In this document: positions 48,147-57,855 of the stretch, piece after piece
Layout of the letters: the number at the start of each line of letters is the position of its first letter
Numbering within the stretch: position 1 is the stretch's first letter
Assembly: GCA_036873135.1 (NCBI GenBank)
Contig: JAPTYO010000003.1
Coordinates: 22,840,001 to 22,904,000 of the forward strand
DNA: 64,000 nt
Direction: 5' to 3'
DNA from: Clarkia xantiana subsp. parviflora
Taxonomy: Eukaryota > Streptophyta > Magnoliopsida > Myrtales > Onagraceae
The notes under the pieces: generated by a model
The model's database searches: none
Told to the model about the DNA's origin: nothing
What the model saw: only the letters and a program-made list of their open reading frames with translations
Made by a program: the position numbers and the translations under genes

Positions 48147-51100
48147 ATGGCTGAGAACACGATTGAGGATCCCTTGTATCTTCATCCTTCGGACACCACT
48201 GGTTTGTTGTTGATTCCTTTTCAACTTCAACGATCAACTAACTATCATGCTTGGAGCACAGCCATTATGGAAGGACTTTTGGTGAAGAATAAGCTGGGAT
48301 TCATAGATGGTACTTTCACCAGGTCTAGTGTTCAAGTGTCTCAAAGAGTGAAATGGGACAGGGCTAATGCAATTGTGAAAGCTTGGTTGAGGAACACGGT
48401 AGCCAACGAATTGGTGGGTGGATTGGTCTACAATTCCACAGCTTTGTCAATATGGATTGATCTCAAGGAGATGTTTGACAAGGTGGATGGCACACAGGTG
48501 TTTCAATTGACAAGAGAGATTTACCAAACATCTCAAGGAGCTTTGTCAATCACTGAATTTTTTGGCAAGATGAAGCAATTGTGGGATGCTCTAAGCTCCA
48601 TTGATGACTTGCATTTAGTATGTCAAGCTGACATGAAGATGGTGAGTGAACATAAGGAAAAACAGAAGCTTATAGCTTTTCTCTTGGGGCTCAATGATTC
48701 ATATGCACATGTGAGGAGTAGTCTTCTTATGAGGCAACCTCTTCCTTCACTAAGTGTGGCATTTTCTGTGCTTGTGCAAGAGGAAAGTCAGCGTGCCATT
48801 GCTGGTTCTATTGGAGATGTAGGAGAGTCCACAGCCTTGTACTCAATGAGGAACTCTTCTAACAATCAAAGGGGCTTCAATTCTGGTTCAAGGTACAATG
48901 GTGCAAAGCCAATCAGACAAGGAGCTTCTTATGGTCAAGGTTCTTCAAATGCATATGGTGTTGATGGAAGACCCTCCATAGCTGAGAAGGCGAATTGGAA
49001 ATGCATTTATTGTGGAAAAATGGGTCACAAAGAGGACACTTGCTACAAGAAGCATGGTTATCCTCCTGGTCATCCAAGTTTGAAGCGCAACTTCAACTCA
49101 GTCAATGTGAGTGTTGAGAATGATTCTTCTCATATGGTTGAACATATTGTGGCTGGTGACAAGAGGATTTTCCATGGCACACCTGACAAGAGAATTATGC
49201 ATGCTGGCATTGAGAAGAGAGTACAACATGTGGCTGTCCAAGATGATTTTGAGCCACTCTCTTATCAAGAGGATGATCCTATGTATGTGAACATGGCAGG
49301 TATGAACTTAACTCCTTCAATGGATTGGATTGTGGACTCAGGGGCCACCAATCACATCACTCATCAAATGGGATGGCTCCACAACTTGAGAAGAACTGAT
49401 TCCAATAATCAATTTGTCCATTTGCCTAATGGTCACAAGTGTAGAGTGACTCACATTGGAAGTTGCTCATTCTCTGGATTCACCTTGAATGGCATCCTCT
49501 TAGTGCCCGATTTCAAGTTCAACTTGATTTCAGTTTCTAGACTTCCAAACCAACTCAATTGCAAGGTGATATTCACTTTTGATCATGTCTTGATTCAGGG
49601 CCAAACTGGGAGGCCTATGGTGATTGGTGAGAGGGCTAAGGGACTCTACATACTCAAGGATGTGGTGCCTTCAAGATCAAGCAAGGTGGTGGCTGCTCCT
49701 TCCATTAGCTCAAATAAGGTGGATGCTTGGACATGGCACAAGAGATTGGGACACATTTCAGCTACTCACATGGATCATTTGAAGAATATCTTGAACTTAG
49801 ATGATTCCATTGGATGTGTCAAGGATTGTACTCTTTGTCCATTAGCCAAGCAAACCAGATTGTCTTTTCCTATTAGTACCTCTCATGCTCTTAAACCCTT
49901 TACACTGATACATATGGATTTATGGGGCCCTTATAAGGTTCCTACCATTAGGAATTATCAATATTTCCTTACAATTGTGGATGATTTTTCAAGAGCTACT
50001 TGGTTGTTTCTTATGAAGAACAAGAGTGATACTTTTCTTCACATCAAAGGCTTCTTGACAATGGTTAAAAATCAGTTTGGGGTTGAGGTCAAATCAGTTA
50101 GGAGTGACAATGGGAGTGAATTCATCAACTCCATTTGCAAGGAGCATTTCCTTTATTTAGGAATCATCCACCAAACAAGCTGTGTACACACTCCTCAACA
50201 AAATGGAAGGGTGGAGCGCAAGCATAGGCAAATCTTGAATGTTGCAAGGGCTATTAGATTTCAAGCATCAATGCCTATCAAATATTGGGGTTATGCTGTT
50301 CTCACTGCCTGCTACTTGATCAATAGGATGCCATCTTCTTCCTTGAAGTTCAAGTCTCCCATGGAGGTGTTGTATGGGAAGACACCTTCAATTGAGCATC
50401 TAAGGATCATTGGATGCTTGTGTTTTGCAACCAAGTTGAACAACTCGGACAAGTTTAGTGCAAGAGCTGAGCCTTGCATTCTAATGGGATATTCCACTTC
50501 TCAAAAAGGATATCTTGTTATGAATATATCCAACTCAGCTTTTCAAGTATCTAGGGATGTTGTTTTTCATGAACACATCTTCCCTTTCAGCATGTCAAAG
50601 GCTGATTTGAAGGCTTTGTTGCCTACTTGTTTGGGTTCCAAGTCTCACCTTGATGAGTCTTTCCTTAGAGATCGCTCTATTTTTGAAGACTTGCCAACCA
50701 CTACTCCATTGCTTGATGAGGATAATATACCTCAGCCACTTCCAACTGATCAAGCACCTCCTCAAGTACCTCCTCATTCACCTCCTCAAGCTCCTCCAAG
50801 CAATGAAGAGACTCATGTTCCCATTCTAAGAAGGAGTGCTAGGATTGCTCAACTAAGGGCATGTTCATTTTCCAATGCTGCTTTTGGAATTGAGAAGTAT
50901 ATTTCTTATGCTCATTTACATCCAAAGTTCAATTGTTTTATGGCCTCTATTGACAAGATCAAGGAGCCTACTACTTACAAACAAGCAGTCAAAGATTCCA
51001 ATTGGGTGATAGCTATGAAGGAGGAAATCAATGCTCTTCAAGATAATCACACTTGGAAGATTGTTGAATTACCTCAAGGAAAGTCTACTATTGGATGTAA

Positions 51101-52574
51101 ATGGGTGTACAAGGTGAAGTACAACTCAGATGGTTCAATTGAGAGGTACAAGGCAAGGTTGGTTGCCAAAGGCTTTACTCAAGTAGAGGGGACTGATTTC
51201 AATGAGACTTTCTCCCCAGTTGTGAAGATGACCACTGTGAGAATTGTCCTTGCAATGGCTGCAGCCAAATCATGGGGCTTGTATCACATGGATGTGAACA
51301 ATGCCTTTCTACAAGGTGATTTACATGAAGAGGTCTTTATGGACATTCCTCAAGGTTTTGACTCTTCTAAGCCAGTCTTTGGGTCACCTAAACGTGTGTG
51401 CAAGCTTTTGAAGTCTTTGTATGGACTAAAACAAGCTTCTAGGCAATGGAACATCAAGCTCACTCAGACCTTGTTGAAAAATGGCTACATTCAGAGTGTT
51501 TCTGATCATTCCTTGTTCACGAAGACTAATGGTAAGGAAAATGTTATCCTACTCATCTATGTGGATGACTTGCTTATCACTGGTTCAAGTGAAAGCATGA
51601 TTAGCCAATTGAAGTCCACTCTTCAGTCTCATTTTAAACTCAAAGATTTGGGCACTTTGAGATATTTTTTGGGATTGGAGATTGCTAGATCACATGAGGG
51701 GTTAGTCATCAATCAGAGGAAGTATGCTCTTGAACTTGTTGAGGAGGCTGGTTTGGGGGCAGCAAGACCAACTGAAACTCCTATGGAGTTCAATATCAAG
51801 CTGACCACTTGTGAGTATGATAAGGCAACCAAGTCCAATCCTGATGATCACCCACTTAAGGATGCTACTTCTTATAGGAGGTTGATTGGTAAGCTTCTCT
51901 ACTTAACCATGACAAGGCCAGATATTAGCTTCTCCGTGCAAAGATTGAGTCAATTTGTTGACAAACCCAAGAAGTCACATCTTGATGCTGCCATGAGAGT
52001 GATTAGGTACATCAAGGGTTGTCCTGGTCAAGGCTTGATCTATCCATCTACAAGCAATTTCAAACTTAGTTTGTATTGTGATTCAGATTGGGCTGCTTGT
52101 CCTTTGAGTAGAAAATCAGTGAGTGCCTATTGTGTTAGGCTAGGTGAGGCAATGGTAGGTTCGAAAGTGAAGAAGCAGGAGACCATTTCTCTTTCAAGTG
52201 CTGAAGCTGAGTATAGATGTCTTAGAGTGGCAATTCAGGAGGCTCTTTGGGTTAGCAGACTCCTAAGGGAGTTGGGTTTGCCTTTGTGTTTGCCCATTCC
52301 AATATATACGGATAGTGAGGCTGCTTTGAGAATAGCTAGAAATCCTGTGTTTCATGAGCGCACAAAACACATAGAGCTGAATTGTCATTTCACGAGACAT
52401 CACATTGGTTCTGGGATAATTGATGCCATTCATGTTGCTTCTAAGGATCAACTTGCTGATTTGCTTACGAAGGCCTTGGTCAAGAAACAACACATTGCCT
52501 TATTGAGGCTTTATGGCATAAAAGATGTGTTTCACGAAAAGAAGAAAGAAGAAGAAAAAGGTGGGGGAATATAG
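48147..52574 (+). CDS. Copia gag-pol polyprotein, 1475 aa, intact
   Basis: It encodes all retrotransposition functions in copia order. Gag (UBN2-type) covers ~1-280 and ends in a CCHC knuckle CIYCGKMGHKEDTC (~284). The protease has DSGAT (~395). Integrase has a GAG-pre-integrase WHKRLGH (~530), HMDLWGP (~589), SDNGSEF (~653) and an RVERKH glutamate (~690). Reverse transcriptase has KWVYKVKY (~985), DVNNAFLQGDL, YGLKQASRQW and the catalytic YVDDLL (~1138). RNase H has CDSDWA (~1311), SSAEAEY and TDSEAA (~1389). The frame is open upstream to 48000, but ATG 48147 (MAENTIEDP) is the first start consistent with copia Gag. The stop falls five bases inside the 3' LTR. No stop or frameshift is present. 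Confidence 0.95.
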   Translation: MAENTIEDPLYLHPSDTTGLLLIPFQLQRSTNYHAWSTAIMEGLLVKNKLGFIDGTFTRSSVQVSQRVKWDRANAIVKAWLRNTVANELVGGLVYNSTALSIWIDLKEMFDKVDGTQVFQLTREIYQTSQGALSITEFFGKMKQLWDALSSIDDLHLVCQADMKMVSEHKEKQKLIAFLLGLNDSYAHVRSSLLMRQPLPSLSVAFSVLVQEESQRAIAGSIGDVGESTALYSMRNSSNNQRGFNSGSRYNGAKPIRQGASYGQGSSNAYGVDGRPSIAEKANWKCIYCGKMGHKEDTCYKKHGYPPGHPSLKRNFNSVNVSVENDSSHMVEHIVAGDKRIFHGTPDKRIMHAGIEKRVQHVAVQDDFEPLSYQEDDPMYVNMAGMNLTPSMDWIVDSGATNHITHQMGWLHNLRRTDSNNQFVHLPNGHKCRVTHIGSCSFSGFTLNGILLVPDFKFNLISVSRLPNQLNCKVIFTFDHVLIQGQTGRPMVIGERAKGLYILKDVVPSRSSKVVAAPSISSNKVDAWTWHKRLGHISATHMDHLKNILNLDDSIGCVKDCTLCPLAKQTRLSFPISTSHALKPFTLIHMDLWGPYKVPTIRNYQYFLTIVDDFSRATWLFLMKNKSDTFLHIKGFLTMVKNQFGVEVKSVRSDNGSEFINSICKEHFLYLGIIHQTSCVHTPQQNGRVERKHRQILNVARAIRFQASMPIKYWGYAVLTACYLINRMPSSSLKFKSPMEVLYGKTPSIEHLRIIGCLCFATKLNNSDKFSARAEPCILMGYSTSQKGYLVMNISNSAFQVSRDVVFHEHIFPFSMSKADLKALLPTCLGSKSHLDESFLRDRSIFEDLPTTTPLLDEDNIPQPLPTDQAPPQVPPHSPPQAPPSNEETHVPILRRSARIAQLRACSFSNAAFGIEKYISYAHLHPKFNCFMASIDKIKEPTTYKQAVKDSNWVIAMKEEINALQDNHTWKIVELPQGKSTIGCKWVYKVKYNSDGSIERYKARLVAKGFTQVEGTDFNETFSPVVKMTTVRIVLAMAAAKSWGLYHMDVNNAFLQGDLHEEVFMDIPQGFDSSKPVFGSPKRVCKLLKSLYGLKQASRQWNIKLTQTLLKNGYIQSVSDHSLFTKTNGKENVILLIYVDDLLITGSSESMISQLKSTLQSHFKLKDLGTLRYFLGLEIARSHEGLVINQRKYALELVEEAGLGAARPTETPMEFNIKLTTCEYDKATKSNPDDHPLKDATSYRRLIGKLLYLTMTRPDISFSVQRLSQFVDKPKKSHLDAAMRVIRYIKGCPGQGLIYPSTSNFKLSLYCDSDWAACPLSRKSVSAYCVRLGEAMVGSKVKKQETISLSSAEAEYRCLRVAIQEALWVSRLLRELGLPLCLPIPIYTDSEAALRIARNPVFHERTKHIELNCHFTRHHIGSGIIDAIHVASKDQLADLLTKALVKKQHIALLRLYGIKDVFHEKKKEEEKGGGI

Positions 52575-52781
52575 AACACATCAAGCTTGTGCCTTAGTTA
52601 GTTTGCACAATGCTTGTGGTTAATTGTGCCTAATACTTGTGCCATAGTTGTGTTCTCCTCCTTTCCTATGTACGTAGCTAACTTAGTATAAATAATTAGT
52701 TAGATCACATTGTACAAACTGATTTGGAGTTTATGTGAATAACAAGATCATTGCATTCTCTAAATCCTCTCAAAGTTTATA
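52570..52781 (+). repeat. 3' LTR of the copia element
   Basis: The 212-bp near-identical partner of 47246-47457, beginning right after the purine tract. The polyprotein's last codons overlap its first five bases. Confidence 0.92.
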
Positions 52782-53378
52782 TAAGCAAAAGTCTAAGTTC
52801 GTATTAGATGATGGTTTTCTGAGGTAACTTCCTCATTTATATAGGATGGGAAGTTACTCAGTTACCTGTTACTGCGCCTGGCAGTTTTACCCACGATTCC
52901 GTATATCTCGGTTGGGATTCCATATATCTCGCCCCACGCTCCGCGTATCTTACCCGTACTTCGCGTATCTCGGGCACGCCCCGCGTATCTCGGGGGATTT
53001 ATCTCTATCTCTAACCGTCTCCCACTGCTCTATCTAGTAGGCGGGTTTCTCGGTCTTTATCCTCTGATCACAAGTCCTGACTCCTGTCGGAGACTCCAGA
53101 GTTGTCTCATTCTAGATCACCACCCAGGACCTTCAGTCTCTGCGGGACAGGTCCAGCCTCTGCGGGGCTTTATTATCGGGGCCTTTACTAAGGCATATCG
53201 GGGCCTACTCAGAGGCTTCTCATCGGGGGCATTCAGCTCATACATCGGGACCGCTAAAGTCGGGACCCTTCGTGCTGGGCCTCTGGGCCTTCCAAGCTTT
53301 TCACGAGGCCCACTGGACCTACTCGCCGTGCATTGGCTGGTAACGGGGCTAACGATTACATCGGAACCCATCAGTTAG

Positions 53379-54266
53379 CTACACTTAGTTTTGGAAAAAA
53401 AGTTTAGCTATCTAATTGTATATTTGAGAAGTTTGACTAATTATTTACCTCACTCTAAAATTATAATACAAGTGTTAAAACACAGTGACGTGGACTTGAT
53501 TAATCTCTTATATTGTTTTATCTTTTAGGAATCCGATTTATGATATCTTCTATAGAACAAGAGCACTCAACGTGTGTCGACATACACGTCCTCTTAGTAT
53601 TCGTTCCGATACAAACATCGTAACGTACGTATGCATCAAATTTCATTAATTTTGGTCATTTTTACTCTCTCATATTCATGAATCGGAACTCTAATGTAGG
53701 AATATAGATTATTTTCTATAAAATAATAACATGTATGGTTAAGATGCTTGTTCTTGATAAATAAGGTTGATGAACCGAAAAATCTCACTTTCGGAAATCG
53801 GAATGAATCGGAACCCTAAGGTAAGATAGAATATATATTATTATTTTCTATGTATAGAATTATAAGATGCATCGCTTGTTCTTGATAAATACGGTTGATG
53901 AACCGAAAGAAGAACCACAAAAGATAACACGACGATTACCAAAAAAATAATACGACAAAAAACATAAGCACTTCGGGAACATCTATCCCGACCGTGGGAA
54001 ACACGGTAGAATTGTCTCCGGTCTCCACGTTATGCGCGTGTAGTTTGAACCCCCTCACGCTCCACAACGCGCGTGACCGACTTATTCCCCTCAGCACAAG
54101 AGTCTTTACTTTAGATTCGCATGCAGAACAAAAGCGGCGACCAAAAGCTTCTACAATTCAAACCAAAACCAAACACCATTTCAAACCTCAAACCCAAAAG
54201 ATTCTCCGACAATTTCATTTCTTCAAGAAACAGGAACCCAGAAAAAAAAACACCATCTCCCAAAAA
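53379..54266. other. Upstream region of the 54267 gene
   Basis: AT-rich to about 53990. It contains a diverged direct repeat near 53745-53835 and 53860-53910 (GCTTGTTCTTGATAAATA and GGTTGATGAACCGAAA). From 54000 the sequence becomes less AT-rich and probably holds the promoter and 5' UTR of the next gene. Confidence 0.5.
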
Positions 54267-54818
54267 ATGTCCTCCAAGAAAGCTGTAAAGGTCCACCCTT
54301 TGTCGCCGAACGGCCACCTAGCGCTCCTCCCGGCGGCGATCCTCACCCTCGCCGCCACCCTCTCGCCGGAAGACAAGGAAGTGCTAGCTTACCTCATTTC
54401 CTTCTCCGGCAGCTTCTCCGGCGGCCACCAGAAACCTTATTCGACGGCAGACGCGGTGGTTGATCATTCTCCGAGGTTCGACTGCAGCTGCTTCAAGTGC
54501 TACACGCGCTTCTGGTCGCGGTGGGACGCGTCGCCCAACCGGGAGTTGATTCATAAGATCATCGATGAGTACGAGGAAGGGGTGTTCAAGAGAAAGAACA
54601 GCAGCTCCAAAGTTAAGAAGAGGAGGAAGAACAATAAAGTTTGCGATGAGGAATCTAATGATGCAGCGAAAGTGGGCGGAGGAGACGGCGGCGATGGTGG
54701 TTTTGTGACGGCGGATGGTTCCGGCGATGATGACGCGGCCGGGTCTGAGAAGGGATCGGTTAGGAAGATCGTAAGCTTCATTGGGGAGAGAATCTGGGGC
54801 GTCTGGAACAAGGTCTAG
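54267..54818 (+). CDS. Plant protein of unknown function, 183 aa
   Basis: The single-exon frame runs from MSSKKAVKVHPLSPNGHLAL to the stop at 54816-54818. The frame is open upstream to 53994, but ATG 54267 follows an A-rich leader and starts the well-behaved part. Residues ~15-50 form an alanine/leucine-rich segment (LLPAAILTLAATLSPEDKEV). Then comes a cysteine motif DCSCFKCYTRFWSRWDASPN (~70-90) and HKIIDEYEEG. A lysine/arginine-rich stretch KVKKRRKNNK (~115-125) could be a nuclear signal. A glycine/aspartate-rich linker precedes a C-terminal helix (RKIVSFIGERIWGVWNKV). I recall this Cys/Trp pattern from uncharacterised plant proteins but cannot name the family. Coding bias is strongly GC-rich compared with its flanks, which supports a real gene. 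Confidence 0.8.
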   Translation: MSSKKAVKVHPLSPNGHLALLPAAILTLAATLSPEDKEVLAYLISFSGSFSGGHQKPYSTADAVVDHSPRFDCSCFKCYTRFWSRWDASPNRELIHKIIDEYEEGVFKRKNSSSKVKKRRKNNKVCDEESNDAAKVGGGDGGDGGFVTADGSGDDDAAGSEKGSVRKIVSFIGERIWGVWNKV

Positions 54819-55571
54819 ATGATCAACCATATTTTAATTATTTAATTTCTCCTTAATTTTAATAATTCTAGTTCTAATTTTATTTCATTTACGCATGGGT
54901 TAATTAATTAATTAACTAAAAAGTTCCCTTCATTTTCTTACTCCGTTTCTTCTATGTATATATATAATGTGCAATATGTGATGTTTTTTTTAAGGAGTTA
55001 ATTTGTATTTTTTTTGGGGTTAATAAGGAGCTTATTTTAATAGAAGAAAATAGCATATTGATATTTTCGGATAAAATGATCATAAGAATAAATTTAAAAA
55101 ATTAGCAATCTTATAAATATACTAGCGTTGATCGCTGTGTGCTAGACACGTCGAGGGAATGGGTGAGCCCAGCCATTATATGCTATAATTTTGATGATCA
55201 TATGACTAAACAATAATAAATAATATTATCATCTATATCGGATTATTGCGTGGTTAGGTAAACTACTTACTACTTAAGTTTGTGGGCATTATAAGTAGGT
55301 CAATGTGAAGAAATCAAACCAACCCGTCAAAAGTTTTTTCTTTGGGGAAAACCAACCAAACTAGTGGAAGGTTTGACTTCGTCGTAGCTCATAGAATTTG
55401 ACCGCCACGGGAGTCCAAAGCCCCGGTCATATTCATACACAAGGCAATTTCGCTGTATATATATATATGTCTTTTTGGGATGAGTTTAATTTTAACTTTA
55501 ACGTTTCGGTAATAGTGACCGAAACGAATAGCCGTTTTCAAGTTGTTCAAGGATAAAAAAAGACGGCGATT
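54819..55571. other. 3' UTR and AT-rich intergenic DNA
   Basis: No gene. At about 55119-55160 a GC-richer run (CTAGCGTTGATCGCTGTGTG), read on the minus strand, may be a decayed Helitron 3' end (…CAACGCTAGT). TSD-like features are absent. Confidence 0.4.
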
Positions 55572-55696
55572 TTAGAATTAGTCGGTTCGATTTTTTTTCC
55601 TGGAGTAAGGAAGTGAATTTCTTAATACCTTTATCTTAGAATTAGTCAATTTGATTTTTTCATGGAGTAAGGAAATGCTATAGCTCAGCGATAGAG
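55572..55696 (+). other. Plastid-derived DNA (upstream of trnV-GAC), left part
   Basis: Two diverged copies of TTAGAATTAGTC…CATGGAGTAAGGAAATG occur here (from 55572 and from 55632). The second runs on to CTATAGCTCAGCGATAGAG, which matches the 5' half of plastid trnV-GAC as I remember it. It is cut at 55696 by the foldback element. Confidence 0.6.
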
Positions 55697-56314
55697 GAGT
55701 TGTTTTGCTAAGTAGGTATATTTTTAATTGTAATTACGAAAATAAGCATGTAAAGTTGGAATTTCCAACTTTAAGCAAATCCTCGGATGGGAGTCGAGGA
55801 TTTGACCAAACGCTTTGGTCAAATCCTCGACTCCTATCCGAGGATTTGACCTTAACTTTGGTCAAATCCTCAATTTTTTTTAATAAAATAACTGAAATTA
55901 AAAAAAAAAAAAACTTCCAATATTTTCAACATTAAAAAGAAATCATTCCAACATTTAAATATCAACTAATAATTATGCAAACCGATCTACATTTATCTCA
56001 ATCTATCAACTAATAATTATCTAAATAATGTGCATTATGCAAATCGATATTTAAATGTTGGAATGATTTCTTTTTAATGTTGAAAATATTGGAACTTTTT
56101 TTTTTCTTCTTAATTTCAGTTATTTTATTAAAAAAAATTGAGGATTTGACCAAAGTTACGGTCAAATCCTCGGATGGGAGTCGAGGATTTGACCAAAAGC
56201 TTTGGTCAAATCCTCGACTCCCATCCGAGGATTTGCTTAAAGTTGGAAATTCCAACTTTACATGCTTATTTTCGTAATTACAATTAAAAATATGCCTACT
56301 TAGCAAAACAACTT
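55697..56314. mobile_element. Foldback element with 9-bp target duplication, inside plastid-derived DNA
   Basis: The 618-bp element is almost entirely two ~280-bp arms in opposite orientation (GAGTTGTTTTGCTAAGTAGG … complement ending CAACTT). An exact 9-bp duplication GCGATAGAG lies at 55688-55696 and 56315-56323, which fits the Mutator superfamily. Inside each arm AAATCCTCG(A/G)…GAGTCGAGGATTTGACC forms a secondary hairpin. No transposase. Confidence 0.88.
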
Positions 56315-56480
56315 GCGATAGAGTGTTACTTTATCTTAGAATTAGTCAGTCAGTTATATTTTTTCATGGAGTAAAGAAATGATACAACTCAACGATAGAG
56401 TGTTACCTCAACTCTACGTGATGGAAGTTATCAGTTCGATACTCATTATCTCGACAACCAATGTGAACTAGAATATATAT
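56315..56480 (+). pseudogene. Plastid-derived trnV-GAC-like relic (NUPT)
   Basis: After the duplicated GCGATAGAG the text repeats the plastid-like upstream block (TTAGAATTAGTCAG … CATGGAGTAAAGAAATG). A tRNA-like sequence then follows: GATACAACTCAACGATAGAG, TTACC, CTACGTGATGGAAGTTATCA, GTTCGA. It resembles plastid trnV-GAC, with most changes being C to T or G to A. That pattern is typical of methylation decay of nuclear plastid inserts. The following CAACCAATGTGA also fits the plastid downstream flank. It cannot form a proper acceptor stem, so it is not a working tRNA. Confidence 0.65.
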
Positions 56481-57246
56481 ATATATATGTATGAGCTATT
56501 GACATTAATTCCAGTAGATATGGATCTATTCTTTTGGGCTGGCCTTGTGGCCATTAGGCACATTGCCATGCCATAATATACTTGGGCCTGGTCTAGTGTC
56601 GGATAAGTCTATATGGAAAAAAAGAAAAAGAAAAAGAAAAATAAAAAAAGAACGGCTCAATGAACGACAATTCAGGTATATAAAAAGTTCATTTCTAACA
56701 AAACTAGAACTCAATCTCTGACTACTACAAAGATCCTAAAATAATCCCTGTCTGTTAAATAAACAAACAAATAAGGAGTTATACTCTAAAAGTAGAAGTG
56801 TTAAAAGTTAATTATAAAAAAATTACCCGAATTTTACTAGATGCTTCCCGAGTATTATAATTGTGCTATTTTTATTTTTTTATTGTCAAACGCAGTTGAA
56901 TTTGTAGGTAAGATCATGAGAGAATGAATTAGTTTTCATCATGATGTAATGTCTTGTACTAAGATTGGAGCCATAGTTTGTAAAATTCTCGTCTTTATAG
57001 GCCGGAGTCTTTATTTCAAACATGGTATTAAAGCCATAGTTAGTCTTAGGCCTGCAACAAAAAAAAATGTGACCCAGATTCGTGACATAGTTCGACAAGC
57101 TCAAACAAGCAAATAACAAATGAAAACAGGGGCTTTGAAACAAAAACAGGAGAACGTTAGGTATACCACATCGGCTATTTTTCGGATGAGTTAGTTCAAA
57201 TTTATTATAGGCCCAAATCTATATTTTGAAAAGGAGATTAATTGCT
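56481..57246. other. Intergenic DNA
   Basis: AT-rich. An AAAAAGAAAAAG tract lies at 56620-56650. Short minus-strand ORFs here show no recognisable domain. Confidence 0.45.
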
Positions 57247-57855
57247 GCTGAAGCTATAATAAGTTGGTGCAACCAATGGCTGCTTTTCAGCACTCTCTCT
57301 TGATCAAATTCATCACTGCATCCCTATTCGACCCAAAATGGCAGAACACAGGTTACTTGCTCTCCAAGTCATTACTTTATATATCATACTTGCAGAATAA
57401 AACTGAGGAAGAGCTATTTGTCTCTTTATTCATCAACACCCAACTTGTAAATAGCCTGTTAAAGAGAAGATTTAACATGCCATTACCATTTTCTGACATG
57501 AACAGATGGAGAATCCAAGTAGAAGACTTATGAAGTTTTCTGCTACATTTTCCCCTAATGGTGATGTCATCTGGTTCATATACGCGACCGGGCTAAGTAA
57601 TGCTGCTGATCTAACCATATGCCTAGCAACTGAATCTTCGAAAATGCGGCTAGAGCCATCAGAGTCCCCCCAAGTTTGCAAAAACTAGACCTGTTACTTG
57701 CAGTTCAAGCAATTCGGCTTATACAAGATGTATATGCAAGTTTGAGTAAATCACCTGAGAGTGTCCAACGAAACATAATGCAGATTTTCCGGCCGGTCTA
57801 CAGAAATTGCGCCCAATTTTCCGTTCGAGATCCTTTGCAGACTAATTCTGTATGA
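57247..57855 (+). pseudogene. Unidentified gene relic with coding-like segments
   Basis: Three stretches read like protein but in different frames. The first is QHSLLIKFITASLFDPKWQN (57282-57530). The second is FSATFSPNGDVIWFIYATGL (57530-57620). The third runs 57635-57855 without a stop and contains RVPPSLQKLDLLLAVQAIRL, DVYASLSKSPESVQRN and MQIFRPVYRNCAQFSVRDP before TGA. A splice-like acceptor (AACAG) precedes the second. Either these are short exons with unseen introns or the gene carries frameshifts. I cannot name the family. The third segment could be the C-terminal exon of a helical-repeat protein. Confidence 0.4.

Larger units (their letters stand above)
47246..52781 (+). mobile_element. 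Complete Ty1/copia retrotransposon with TATA...TATA LTR ends
   Basis: The 5,536-bp element has two 212-bp LTRs (47246-47457 and 52570-52781). They differ at two sites that I can see (T/C in CTTGTG(T/C)CATAG and G/A in AAATA(G/A)TTAG), so it is recent. LTRs begin TATAGAAC and end GTTTATA rather than TG...CA. The 5-bp target duplication TAAGC (47241-47245 and 52782-52786) confirms these borders. A primer site TGGTATCAGAGCC follows immediately at 47458-47470. A purine tract (AGGTGGGGGAA) abuts the 3' LTR. The single intact polyprotein frame means it may still be active. Confidence 0.95.
47093..53373 (-). mobile_element. Solo LTR (~740 bp) interrupted by a complete copia element
   Basis: The outer element starts TGTTGGATCACGG and ends CGGAACCCATCA, and is flanked by the 5-bp duplication GTTAG (47088-47092 and 53374-53378). 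Removing the inner copia element and one TAAGC copy leaves 740 bp: 47093-47245 plus 52787-53373. No primer site follows either end. Near 52845 TATATAAAT on the minus strand could be its TATA box. A CGCGTATCTCGG-type repeat fills 52900-52990. Superfamily is not determined. Confidence 0.75.

Noticed and set aside
53994..54266. N-terminal extension of the 183-aa protein to 274 aa
   Set aside because: The extension is Lys/Thr/Gln-rich and looks like translated A-rich 5' UTR; ATG 54267 begins the structured part.
56379..56453. Possible functional tRNA-Val
   Set aside because: The cloverleaf is degraded: several stem pairs are lost and the acceptor stem does not close. It is treated as a plastid-derived relic.
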